Positions 25,326-36,664 of a stretch of DNA of 64,000 nucleotides are shown here, one piece after another. The stretch lies in the NCBI GenBank assembly GCA_032871835.1, contig CM065297.1, positions 16,103,098 through 16,167,097 on the forward strand, in the 5' to 3' direction. How positions within the stretch are numbered: position 1 is the stretch's first letter; every line of letters begins with the position of its first letter. The position numbers were made by a program, and so were the translations under genes. The notes beneath the pieces were generated by a model. That model was not told the DNA's origin. It saw only the letters and a program-made list of their open reading frames with translations, and made no database searches. The DNA comes from Dipteronia dyeriana. Its lineage: Eukaryota; Streptophyta; Magnoliopsida; Sapindales; Sapindaceae.

Positions 25326-26087
25326 AGTTGTTTGGACTTTGGAGTATCGGATAATTAGTCCACATGAAAATTGAAATTTGATTTTCCAGCCCACTTTCTT
25401 TGATGCCTCCACCGTTCTCTTCAAATGCTTTCATGGGTTACCTCTACGCTGTAACTTCTATGTTAGCAGTAATGCTATTTGACAAACGAAATCATCGTTT
25501 AATTTAAATTATAAAACTTTAACATCTCTGATACTCATTTGATATGCAACCCTAGTTTAAGTTACGTTAAGTGACGAGGGTTTTATCGACCATTGCTATT
25601 TTATAAATAAGTTAAAAGATGATGTCATTTTATAAGTACGTACGAGAACAAGAGCCTCCACCGTCCGTATTGTTGTAATAGAGATATATTCCGGTTGTAG
25701 AAGTTGATGTTTGGGCATCGACAGGTCTCAACAGACTCATGATATTATCTCAAGAGAGCTAATGGTTGTAACCTGTAATGTGATCATCACAACTCACACA
25801 CAATTACATTTTGAAACCAACACCAGAGGCAGGTCAGGACTCATATTATAAACAATTTTTTTTTCTTATATAAATCCAAATAGTTATAGTCTATATTCTA
25901 AAAAGAAAGACACAGTTAATTTCCGTTAACAACTCGGCGCGTCGAATAAGCTTAACAGGACACATGGTATAGAGAAAAAGGAAAAGAAAATAAGAAATAG
26001 GGAGATGTTAAAGTGAGCCATCATTGCCTTGTAACTCACTAACTTGTAAGTTTAGGGCTCTCTCTCAAGAAAATTCAATCCACATCA
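25326..26087. other. intergenic region upstream of the PWWP gene
   Basis: No gene seen. The last 150 bases hold the probable promoter and 5' untranslated region of the PWWP gene. A CT-rich GGGCTCTCTCTCAAG leader lies just before the ATG, but no clear TATA box is visible. Confidence 0.45.
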
Positions 26088-29000
26088 ATGGCAAAGAAGA
26101 GAGCTTCAACGGTGAAGGAAAAGGAAGAGAAATTTAATCAGATTGATAACATACCAAATTATACTAAACAATCAAGAAGCCCTCCACCTAAACGCCGCAC
26201 TGATTTCTCTCCCTTCATCTCCTCCAACTCAGGTCTATTCTCTCTCTCCCTCTCACTTCAATTATGTTGTATGCTTTCAATTGCTATCTCACTGCGGAAT
26301 TAAGATTTTTGGAGATGTTTTTTTTTTATAAACTTTCTGTGAAATGACTGTGCTTGTGTGCGATTAATGTTGTGATTTGGTTTCAATTTTGTGACATTTT
26401 TGTTTATATTATGTTTAATTTATCAGATTCTGCAAAATTTTGAATGTTGCTGTTTTTTGTGTTTAATTTATCAAGTTGGGACAACTCTGTTTTGATTTGA
26501 TGAAAAATTACAAGTTATCCCAGATGCATAAAAAGGAACAATTTAGATAGTCCTGAATTGTCTACTTCAATCCCAGCTCATTAGATGTACTACTACCATG
26601 TAGTATATTTTTCACGTAAATATGGGGTTGAACATGAATACATTATATGCTTCTTTGACAAAATTATGTCTGCAGGCAATGAAACTTGTATAGGTGGTTC
26701 TCAAGTGTGTGACAGTCGGTTTGATAACAAAGTTCCCAGCTTTCAATAGGAAACATTTTGATGCTCCGTTTTGTGACTATTCAAGTTCTTGCTTATCTTA
26801 ATCATTTATGTCAGCAATTTGGTACTGTGCAAGACTTGTGATAGTGAAATAGTGTTACTGTCATGTTCTTGCATCTATAATTCTATATTGTATGAATGTA
26901 ACTTAACTTGGTTCATTTTATACATAGGTTTCTTACTGGGTCTATCCTGCGGTAGAGATGTATTGTCCATCGTGGCTACAAGCAGTTCGGATGATGGGAA
27001 GGATGAAGGAGAGAAACTGCGTGAGACACCCTTGGTTCTTTGCTGCAAGTCCTGGGGTAATGGATCAGGATTACTCTCAAAACGCTTTGACATTCCAATA
27101 ATGGAAGCTGAATCACTGGCACAGAGTGCTCTTGCTGACTACAACTGTGACAGGTTTGTCCAGTAGTTATGCATGTCATGAGCCCAGCTTGTGCTGAAAG
27201 CAGTCCGCTTGAATCCTTTGTGTTTTCATTGACTTGATTCTCTTTTCTCCATGCTTTGTAGGAATGTTGGCAAAGAAACAAATGATAATGTGGGTATGCT
27301 GACATTTACCCCAAGCAAATCACAAGTTACAGGAAGAATTGGAGTTTGCATAACTCCAGGGAATGTGGTATGGGCTAAAACGGCTCACCAGACATGGTGG
27401 CCTGCTGAAGTAGGTTGCTGATCTTTTTTTGTTGCAACTCAATATGAGATTTGGATCATTAACGTGCATATTCATTTGAACAATGTTTATATCCCTCTTT
27501 CTTCTTCTTCTTCTTCTTCTTCTTCTTCCCTTTTTTTTTCCCTTGCTTTCTTTTAACGTGGATGTTGTGTGCTGAGCTTTGAACCCTTGCGCTTGAAGTT
27601 ACTTGTATTACTGCTTAACCACTCAGGCAACAAGTAGGATTTGTATTTATCCCTTAATTTTTAGAAAAACTTATGTGTTGTAATACCATTTATGTCGGGG
27701 TTAAAAATGATAAGTCTCTCACATTTGAGCATCTTAATTCAGAAGTAGATACCATATAACCAATAAGATGGTAATTGACATTTTCAGATCATCGAAGAAA
27801 GATCCACTTCTGCTGATTCAACAAATCAAGAGGTTGATGGACATGTCTTAGTACAGTATTATGGGATCCATCAGAGGTATGATTCCGAACTCTGCTTGCT
27901 ACTGTTGATGCGTAGCTATTAATTGTCTGATACCTATATTGTTTGAGCTAAAATGTTGATGCATTGCTTTTCAGTGCTTGGGTTGATCCAGCTAGAGATC
28001 TTTCAGCGCTTGAGGATGTGAGTATATGGGTTACATTCTGCTATCCAAAAAGATGAAGTTTAATACTTTTGTTTCACCTGTCCTTAATATTAAAATTGTC
28101 TTGTTCCTTTTTTTTCTCTTTGATCCTGTTTTCCTTCATTTTTCTTTTCTGCCTAAGTTCATTGCAGTCATCTGCCTGTTGCCTATAATGTTGTTATCTT
28201 TTGTGAATTTTGGGGGTTTGATTGGTGGAAGGGGTTGGGGTTGGAGTTGCTGGTTGCCTCCGTCCATTCTATGATCATGCATGGAATATTTGTGATATGC
28301 TGGAGACTGAAACAATTGTAACACAAACTTATTGGAGATCAGCACGGTCTTACTATATAAATCTATTGGTATTCTAACTAAGGCAGATCCGTTAACTTGT
28401 CAAGGAGGCTAATACTGTCTATTTTTATGTCAGTGGCTAACTCCATGTTTATGTTCTTTGCTCTGTTCCAGTGCTTTGAAGAAAGGTCCTGCAACTCCAT
28501 GGAAGATTTTCAATATGCTTTAAAACAAGTACATGCTGCTCTTTAGTGAAAATACAACGACAGTTCTGTGATTTTTACAGTTTTCACCATGTCAGCTATG
28601 CATTTGTGTTCTGCAGGCATTGTCACAGAGAAAGGAACATATCAGTTCATGCCAAAAGTCTGAAAGTCCTGTGGGGTACAATCACCCAGATCAGCAAGAC
28701 CAGTTTTCTGGTATGCATTTGTGAATCAACTCTCTGTTACATTTTTTTACCTCCAATTATATCTGCAAAGCATAAAGACAACATGAGAAAGTCACAAAGT
28801 TCAATGTGGAAGATGATCATTGAGTGGCATAGTTTCATTCCTATCTTCTTATATGAATATGATATATCCTTTTGACTACCCGTGCTGCAATAATTAAAAG
28901 AATGATTTCCTTTATCTGCTATTTCCCATCTTTCTAAATAGATTGCCACATGAAAAACTGCAGCATGCTTCTTTGTTATCCCTTTCTTTATTCTGATTTT

Positions 29001-29284
29001 TCGGCATCGTGTTTGGACAGATAAAGGGACATCATCAATTTCACTGGGAACAGGGAGCGATCTCCCTGAAAGAGGAAGATGCAAAAGGGAAAGAAAGCCA
29101 AAAGTTCGCTTTGATGTAAGTGGACATAACCTATTAACAGTAACCTTTAAAGATGCCATTTTGACAGTTTCTTGACATTCACTTGTAGGAAGTGACATTT
29201 CCACAAAAATCTACAAGGAAGGATCGTAGGTTGAAGATAATGCGATACCTCGGTCTCATAGCTCCAATAGGTTCTCCTTTTTAA
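26088..29284 (+). CDS. PWWP-domain protein, about ten exons
   Basis: Exons joined by eye with GT-AG borders and matching phases: 26088-26232, 26676-26708 (optional), 26928-27153, 27262-27409, 27788-27876, 27975-28017, 28472-28528, 28617-28710, 29021-29115 and 29189-29284 (TAA). The predicted protein has 341 residues, or 330 without the small second exon. A basic N-terminus (MAKKRAST, PPPKRR) is followed by a serine/acidic linker. A PWWP domain lies at about residues 167-225, with PGNVVWAK, TWWPAE, VLVQYYG and SAWVDP. PWWP modules bind methylated histone tails and DNA, so a nuclear chromatin role is likely but inferred. The C-terminal part is basic (RCKRERKPKVRFD, RKDRRLKIMRYLG). No catalytic domain seen. 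Exon 2 is the least certain. Confidence 0.78.
27490..27529. repeat. (TTC)n microsatellite in an intron
   Basis: A TTC trinucleotide run within a pyrimidine-rich stretch of the intron between 27409 and 27788. Confidence 0.85.
27540..27650 (-). mobile_element. tRNA-like SINE head inside a PWWP intron
   Basis: On the minus strand TTGCCTGAGTGGTTAAGC (about 27630-27614) resembles a polymerase III A box, and GGGTTCAAAGC (about 27585-27575) a B box (GGTTCRANNCC). The spacing is about 35 bases, as in tRNA-derived SINEs. The 3' body and target duplication are not defined. It could also be a tRNA pseudogene. Confidence 0.5.
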
Positions 29285-30439
29285 CCGTAATCACTAAATC
29301 AAGGTCTTCCTTATTACAGCATAAAATTTCTTAATTATATTTGAGGAGCATTTTGTCTATAACAATTAACAATGCTACTTTCATTTGGATATAGAGCAAG
29401 TATTAAATTAAAATATAAATTTCTCTTTTTATCATAAGCTATCTATGATAACCTGTCCCTACCAGTTGCATTCTGGGTTCACTCATCAAGTTTTGAATCT
29501 GCATAAGTCGTTAAAATGACCCTGCTGTTGAAGTGGGTTTTCGTTAAAATGACCCTGCTGTTGAAGTGGGTTTTCAAAATGCATCTCACAAAATGATAAC
29601 CAAATGTCTCGGCAGAACTGCAAAAGTGGAGCAAGAAAAAAAATGATCGACCCTTGCTAGTTCGAAGTTTATCTTATATGTTTTCTTCGACCAACAATCG
29701 AAAATATAAATCTCATAGTTGTAATAATTCATATCTAGTACCAGTTTATTGTTAAATACAAGTTTCATTTGAGTGATGTGCTCATTTGTAGTTGTTGTTG
29801 GATATACCACATAGGGTGGTGGGACAATTGTAATTCAAATCTGAGGTATTGTTTGACTGAATGAGTATAAAGATATAGGAGAGCTATCTTAGGGTTGTGT
29901 TCTCCTCTTTATCATTAGTTTGAGAGGGAAGGAAAGAAAAACATCCCACTCACATCAATGCAGTAACTTGTCACTCATTTTTAAAATTTTATATTATATT
30001 GAAATTACTCGCTCATTTCCCAGTTATTAATATTGTCATTTTAAAACGGGAAATATATTTATCTACAGAACTGTTACAACTATCCTGAATATCATCAATA
30101 GTGAGGGCGTAAGACTCCACACATGAAGGAGACTCCTCAATCCAAACTAGCTCATCCTCAATGGAAAGAGCTAGTTTAACATGGCCATGAGCAACTCTGT
30201 AATTCTAGGCGAAAGACTAAAACTAGAGAAGAAGAAGAGCAGGAAGCGTACATGGTAGTAGTCCACCACCACCTGAACTCCAAGCAGATGTGCAGTGTCC
30301 AGAATTCTAAGATTTATCATATGAGGATGTCAGTAATTCTAAGATATCTAAGTTTATGGGTACTTTTTAAGTTTTAAGTTCAATAATCTCTTTCAATCAA
30401 ACATATTTGATGTGAAATCTTTTAAATCATATTGCCTGA
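29285..30439. other. downstream region with a 33-bp duplication and an exon-like minus-strand piece
   Basis: Two adjacent copies of a 33-base unit (29509-29541 and 29542-29574, beginning CGTTAAAATGACCCTGCTG) are followed by AT-rich DNA. On the minus strand, about 30210-30050, a stretch beginning after TCTTTCGCCTAG is open for about 55 codons (NYRVAHGHVKLALSIEDEL and onward). It could be the remains of an exon; I do not recognise its family. Nothing else coding was supported. Confidence 0.4.
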
Positions 30440-30616
30440 ATTTATATAGAAGGAAATAAAATAATATATGTATTATAGTCAATTACAAAATATTTAACTA
30501 TAAGGTTTTATAATGGAAACAAGAAAAGTATATAAGCCTTCGAGTTCAAACGACACCGTTTCTAATGCATTTAAGTTCAGTTTAGTCTAAACTACCAAAT
30601 CCCACCCTAAGTTTCA
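30440..30616 (+). pseudogene. upstream promoter part of a duplicated, broken H2B locus
   Basis: Matches the promoter of the intact H2B gene at about 42095-42270: ATAATATATGTAT, CAATTACAAAATATTTA, TATAAGGTTTTATA, then CGAGTTCAAACGACACCGTTTC and TAGTCTAAACTACCAAA. The match stops at about 30616 and resumes at about 36665, so about 6 kb of inserted DNA separates the two parts. Confidence 0.75.
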
Positions 30617-30892
30617 GAGCTGTTTATTAATCAGAAATGAATGGAATCGGAATTAAGTTCTATTGAAAAAGGAATGGAGGTAAATCGGAATCAACTTATT
30701 AAATTACATTCCAATGTTTACTAACAATTTAGGAATTGGAAACAGAATCAAATTTATTCCATTTCTAATGTTTACTTAAACTAATGAATCAGAATGATAT
30801 ATAATTGATTATAAAAATACCATTGTGTATAAAACATGATGAAATATATATATAATTTATTATGAAAAAATATATCTTATATTACTCGTAAA

Positions 30893-31495
30893 TAGGGATG
30901 ACAGCGGGTCAGGTTCGGGTGAGTTTTGTAAAATCCAACCCTCACCCGCGAATATTTTCCTTACCCACGTCTGCCCTTGAACCCACATAGGTAAGCGGGC
31001 TCGCGGGCGGGTTTGAATCTGCGGGTTATGGCTGCACACATACCCTCACCCGCGAACCCGCGAAACAATGTTGGTTCATGGGTGGATGATTCATCCACGG
31101 GATACCCACAAACCTGCAACCAACGAACCCGCGAACCCGCGATTTATCATTTGTAAATTTACACATGTAATCACCTATTGGATACTTAATTGAATTAAAT
31201 TTTCATTTCTAATTCCCTACTTGATACATTACAAAACAATAATAGCTATAAAAATAAAACGACAAAAAAAAAATCAAATATCTATATATGTTTATATACA
31301 ATAATTTTATTTATGCGGGTTTGCGGGTCTAACCCGTGAATTCGTTTTTCCAATCCGCACCCGTCTGCGAACCCACTGGGTTTTTTATTAAACGGGTTCG
31401 CGGGTCCGCGGGTCATAAATTCACCATCCACACCCGACCCTATAGGGTCGGGTTCGGACGGGTGCCCGCGGGTGCGGGTCAAATTGTCATCCCTA
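30893..31495. mobile_element. 603-bp non-autonomous hAT-like element
   Basis: Terminal inverted repeats TAGGGATGACA (30893-30903) and TGTCATCCCTA (31485-31495) with flanking 8-mers CTCGTAAA (30885-30892) and CTCGTAAC (31496-31503), seven of eight identical; an 8-bp duplication is the hAT hallmark. Both arms are rich in CGGGTTCGCGGGT-type repeats that can fold back on each other. No transposase. Confidence 0.85.
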
Positions 31496-31753
31496 CTCGT
31501 AACACTATAAATATCATAATTAATATTTTTATATTGTAATATTTGAACTTATTAGATAAAGAACTATTGATTAAAATTGATTAAAAAAATGAAGATGTGG
31601 CAATATATATAAGAGATATGAATATGTCACAGTTATTATTATTTATTTTTTTGAAAAGTGTTGTAATTATTTTTAGTTCATAAATTGTATTGTAATATGT
31701 ATATATAAAGAAGATTTTTTTTATAAATCACACGACTAGAATAATATAAATTA

Positions 31754-31977
31754 TGTTATAAATCAAAGCATAAAAGCATAGAAAATATTAATACAAACCA
31801 GGAGAGGAGAATGAGAGGAAATCAATTTTATGAATTATTTCCGTGTATAAAATGTTTACACAATAAGCCTTTATATAGACATATGGAGAATTGTATCTAC
31901 AATGAAATAGGAAAAGAGATCAAGAGAATTAATTACAAATTATTCTCAAGGTGGTGAAAGTTAATTATTTCACAACA
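31754..31977 (-). repeat. 3' LTR of the short-LTR copia
   Basis: 224 bp, TG...CA borders, nearly the same as 35308-35533 with scattered substitutions. Confidence 0.88.
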
Positions 31978-32179
31978 CTCCCCTTTGGACGTACGCCACC
32001 TAGACAATAATTTATGAGATTATTCTAAAAAAATATTGGGCATGCTTAAATACTTCCTCATTAAAAACCTTACCTGGAAAATTCAGTGGGACAAAACCTG
32101 ATCAAGGGAAAAATAGTACAGTGCACAAATATCCAAAATGAAGAATGGTCTCCCCCTGAAAAGTGCTTCGTTCTCAATC

Positions 32180-32280
32180 TTGTAGTTTGCTAAGTCGACG
32201 CATCCTAATGTCATATATCAATTTCTCTAATGTTGTCGTTGATAAGGTTTTCATAAATAAATATGCAAGGTTATTTGTAG
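32180..32280 (-). pseudogene. copia RNase H C-terminal remnant
   Basis: The minus strand reads NNLAYLFMKTLSTTTLEK followed by LIYDIRMRRLSKLQD and a stop. This is the usual C-terminal tail of a copia polyprotein (family pattern NLADLFTKxLP...). It fixes the element's orientation. Nothing readable lies upstream. Confidence 0.75.
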
Positions 32281-34439
32281 ATCTTATCTGCTTGACATCA
32301 ATATGTCGACTTTCTTAAAGTTCATAAGTGTAGAAGAACTTTGATGATATGTGCTTGGTTCTGTCTCCCTTGATGCACTCTCCTCTGACTTGTATAATAC
32401 AAGTAGTATTATCTTCATATATTGAGATAAGGAAACACCTGCATTGTGATAAGTATAATACAACACCAACAAAATATGGTACTTCTGGACCAAGTATCAT
32501 TTCATCATTAACTTTAGATCCAAATATATCTTTCTAAAGATCTAAATATTAGACAACCATAGGGATGCTCAAAGAATAAGATGCATCCATATTGAGACTG
32601 AAACAAGTAATCTATTTAAAATATGTTCGATCTTCAGACCGAATCAATATTTTGTTTTCCCCAAAACTTTCATCAAAAATTCTTGTTTCAAATACTTAGT
32701 AGTTTTAGAAGCGCTTCAGAAGCTCCAGTTTAAACTCATGTCATAGACATATACTGTTTCAATTGCAAATCTGGATTTCAATATGTTTATGAATTCACAT
32801 GAGGTATATAAGAACTTTAATTTATATGCCCATTTTATGATGTTTTCTCTAAAACAATCATAACAAATTCTTCTGAATTGCTTCAAAACATATAAAAATC
32901 GTTGTAACTTTATTGAATATAAGTTACGAGAATTTGAATTATATGCTTATGGTATTCTGATAATAGAAATATTAATTATGTAACAAAATATTTACATATG
33001 ATCCAATAATGGGTTTCTACAGTAAACCCTTCATTACGAGATATACGTTAAATCTCGTTATCTTAATTTTCGTACGAATAATCATTTTAACCAAAACGTT
33101 TGACGTCTACACTATATGTCCTTGAATATAGCTCTTTCTTTTGGAAAATAGTATTATGTCGACATTCACCCACAATTTATGGTTGACATTCACCCACAAT
33201 TTATGGTTCAAGATCCTCATAAGTTCATAATATGCAGAGCAACACTATAGAAGATCTCAATTTTTTTTTACAATACATATGCATATTCAATGGTTACTGT
33301 AAGATTTGTACAGTGGGGAACTGTAATATTTGTATACTACCAGTATACCAGCCTTTGCATAGGCAATTGAGATCCCTTAAATTTATGAATCTCAGATAGG
33401 GATATCACATTTCATTACTTTGTACCTTTTCAAAAAAGTTTTTGTCTCTTCAAGGACATTTAACTCTTCGGGAGTCATGATGAGAATTATTTATAGCTCG
33501 AGCATTATTCTTATTAACATGATCATGATCTTTCATATTCGCTTCAGAGAATAATAACTTTTAAATAAAAGTCGCATTTCACACTTCTAGTGTGCCACGG
33601 ATGATTTATTTGTTGACATTTGCATAAATTGTTCTTCAAGAACAATCACCCGGGTTAATATTGACAATTAATAAATTCATTCGAATATACAATTTGCAAA
33701 TAAATGATCCTTTGAACTTTAAACAAGGATCATGATAATTTAAAGATGATGCATGCCGACTGCAATTTCATATCATTGATTTTTCTAATTGTATCTTCTC
33801 CCCCTAACGATATGAATTTGTTTACATCATCAAAGTGTCATATTCAGACATATTGTATTATCGTATTGTCCTTTAGGGACTTTCACTAAAGAATCTGGAG
33901 ATTCTATATGATAGACTCAATTGTAAGAATAAAATTGCATGCTTCTGGCATGAGACAATATAAAATAATACAACACTTATTTATGATGTATATTTTTATA
34001 ACTAAATAGATTCTTCAGGATCTATAATAACAAAATGTCATAAATATGTCATTTTGTTTTCACTTTGTAACATACAATTAGCTCTTCCGGAGCATTTATA
34101 TATACTTAGCAAAATATAAACATGATATTTATGTATACTTCAGGTATACCACTATTTTCATCACCAATAACAAACATTTTCTTATTTTGTTTTGGTGTGA
34201 TTTCACTTTTGGTGGAAAGATTTTCTAATTATGATCATCAATATCATAATAATTTTAATTGACCAAAATCTCCACTATGAAGATTAGATGACTTAACATT
34301 CACTTCAGAGAATGATATCAATCAATCTAATCAGACAAGATAAATGATTTTGTTTGGGTATAAAATATGAAATATAGTATCCTCAATTTTCCTTTTGAAA
34401 CTAGATTGTTCATCCATACTCCCAAAAAGAGAATCTAAT

Positions 34440-35190
34440 TTAGAACTTCAGGTTCTAAATAATTTCAAGAGTTTAGAACTTCCGGTTCTAAATTCTAAAT
34501 AATTTCCAAGATTTAGAACTTCAAGTTCTAAATAATTTCAATGATTTAGAACTCTAGGTTCTAAATAATTTTCAAGATTTAGAACTTCAGGTTCTAATTA
34601 ATTTCAAGGATTTAGAACTTCAGATTCTAAATAATTTCTAAGATTTAAAACTTCAGGCCTAAATAATTTTTAGGATTTAGAACTTCATGTTCTAAATAAT
34701 GTTTAGAATTTAAAACTTCAGGTTCAAGATTTAAACTAAAATCTAGAACTTCGGGTTCTGATTAATTAAATCGGAATACAGAACTTTGGATTCTGATCGA
34801 TTAATTTGGAATCTAGAACTTCAGGTTCTGATTCGAATCAAGAAATTCTGATTCTGATTCTGATTCTGATTTTCCTATTCAAGAACTTCTGGTTCTTTTT
34901 TTTTCTGTTCAGAAACTTTTGGTTCTTATTTTTAAATCAAGAACTTCTAGTTCTTATTTTTGAATCTAGAACTTCTAGTTCTTATTTTTTAATCAAGAAC
35001 TTCCGGTTCCTTTTTTTTCGAGTTTAGAACTTCTGGTTCTTATTTTTGAATCAAGAACTTCTGGTTCTTTTTTTCGAATCAAGAACTTCTTGTACCAATA
35101 TTCGAATCAAGAACTTCAGGTTCTTGTTTTTTTTAAATCAATAACTTATGGTACTGATTTTCGAATCAAGAACTTTTTGTTCTTATCTTT
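34440..35190. repeat. AGAACTTCnGGTTCT minisatellite
   Basis: About two dozen degenerate tandem units of roughly 27-35 bp, each with a short imperfect palindrome of the type AGAAC-5-GTTCT (for example AGAACTTCAGGTTCT) spaced by AAATAATTTCAAGAT-like or TTTTTGAATCA-like sequence. It lies just inside the primer site of the minus-strand copia, i.e. in its leader. Six TGATTC units (34829-34869) add a hexamer run. Confidence 0.88.
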
Positions 35191-35307
35191 GAATGCAATC
35201 TTCTTGTTCTTATCTTTGAATGCAATCTTCTTGTTGCAAACCTTTATTAATAAGAATGGAAGAAGAAGATATCAAATAATAAAATAAAAGCATTCGTGCT
35301 GATAACG

Positions 35308-35533
35308 TGTTATAAATCAAAGCATAAAAGCATAGAAAATAATAATACAAACCAGGAGAGGAGAATGAGAGGAAATCAATTCTATGAATTATTTCTCTGT
35401 ATATAGAATGTTTACACAATAAACCTTTATATAGACATATGGAGAATTGAATCTACAATGAAATAGGAAAAGAGATCAAGAGAATTAATTACAAATTACT
35501 CTCTAGGTGGTGAAAGTCAATTATTTCACAACA
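35308..35533 (-). repeat. 5' LTR of the short-LTR copia
   Basis: 226 bp, partner of 31754-31977. It adjoins the right target duplication AATTA. Confidence 0.88.
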
Positions 35534-35868
35534 AATTATTAATTATGCAAACCAATATTAAGATTCTAAAAAAAAACTGATATGATTTATGTAAATTAAA
35601 AACAGAATTCAATAAAGAAGGCAGTTGTTTTTTTAAGTGAATATATTTTAGTAAATAAATCATGAATTCCCTTTTCAATCAGAAAAGAGAACTTGATTTC
35701 TAGAGTGTGTGGGAGGAATCAAGTTCCCTTTCTTTCAGGAACTTAATTCCTGATTTATGAGTGAGGTCCACGGAATTTAATTTCTTAAAAAATTAATTAA
35801 CAGTGGAATTTAGAAATCAAGAACTTAATTCTTTTTCTTATGAAGGATTCCTGATCAGTAAACACGCC

Positions 35869-36664
35869 ATCAATTCAATGCTCTAGAAATTGGCCGACTA
35901 GGCTGATTAATCAGCTCAATACGGCTAGTCAGCAGGTCAATATGGCGAAATAGTCAAAATCGGCCTTATTAGTCGATCTCCGACTAATCATCCAAATTGC
36001 TGATTAATCGGCAAGTCGATCTCTATCTTCCATCACCAGTTCGTTGGATTTAGCATTTCACTTCTTCTTCAACCAAAGCTGTCGAGATTGTTGTCCACTT
36101 TCAGTTGCCCAGATTGTTTAAAGCTGTCGTCTGTCGTCGCCAGGTCACCACTGTTGTCACTCGTCCGGTCATCCTTCAGTCTCCACAATCTATCAATGAA
36201 AATCCATAACGGTGATTGAGATAAAGAAGTGATTGAGAAATATAAGATATTGAGAAGAAGATAAAGATCAGTTAATGCAACAGAACAAATCCACTTTGTT
36301 GAAGTTTGCAGCGGTCAAAAGAAAAACGAAAGAAATAAAAAAAAATTGTTTGAACTTTGAAGAGTGAGAGAGGATCTGTTGAAATGGATGAGTGAACCGA
36401 TGAAGATGAACAAAAAGATAATGGAAAAAATAAAGTGGATGGTCAGATCTAGAAAGTCATGATGGTCTATCATGCATGTGGTTGTGTCCCATCAAAAGTG
36501 ACAAAAAAGATATTAAAAAATAAAAATAAAAATAAAAGCACAAACAAGAAATGTATCGAAGCACAAAGGAAAAATGTTTTCCAATTAATCACTGATTAGT
36601 TGACCTAGGCATTAGGCACTGGGTTTCCGCCAGACTAGCTTCTAACGATTACTAGAACACTGCA
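35869..36664. other. unassigned insertion in the broken H2B promoter
   Basis: This stretch has no counterpart in the intact H2B promoter. It contains repeated GGCTGATTAATCAGC, GACTAATCATCC and GATTAATCGGCAAG words. Part of it (about 36050-36200) looks like a pyrimidine-rich genic sequence, perhaps captured from elsewhere. No protein recognised and no confident terminal repeats. Confidence 0.4.

Larger units (their letters stand above)
31754..35533 (-). mobile_element. decayed copia element with short LTRs and perfect target duplication
   Basis: LTRs at 31754-31977 (224 bp, 3' LTR) and 35308-35533 (226 bp, 5' LTR), both TGTTATAAATC...TTCACAACA, flanked by AATTA at 31749-31753 and 35534-35538. 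In minus sense the primer-site region after the 5' LTR reads CGTTATCAGCACGAATG, and a polypurine tract CAAAGGGGAG precedes the 3' LTR. The interior (3.3 kb) is AT-rich and mostly unreadable. The end of RNase H survives at about 32275-32180 on the minus strand (LEKLIYDIRMRRLSKLQD). Gag, protease and integrase were not found. Confidence 0.88.
30617..35868. mobile_element. foldback (hAT-like MITE) holding two nested elements
   Basis: The ends are imperfect inverted repeats: TGTTTATTAATCAGAAAT at 30621-30638, and TGTTTACTGATCAGGAAT on the minus strand at 35864-35847. With the inner hAT-like element and copia removed, the native element is about 860 bp, with GAATTGGAAT/GGAATTAAG-type words on both arms. 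No coding sequence. The exact ends and target duplication are uncertain. Confidence 0.55.

Noticed and set aside
27540..27650. Functional tRNA gene on the minus strand
   Set aside because: A and B boxes are present, but the B box is imperfect and I could not pair an acceptor stem. SINE head or tRNA pseudogene is more likely.
28737..29204. 155-codon minus-strand frame overlapping the PWWP gene
   Set aside because: Runs across exons and introns of the plus-strand gene and has no recognisable domain.
31282..31539. Frames in the CGGGT-rich hAT-like element
   Set aside because: Repeat-derived; the element's ends and target duplication explain the sequence.
34806..35287. Phe/Leu-rich frames over the minisatellite
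   Set aside because: They follow the TTCTGGTTCTTATTTTTG-type repeat units and show no sign of a membrane protein beyond repeat composition.
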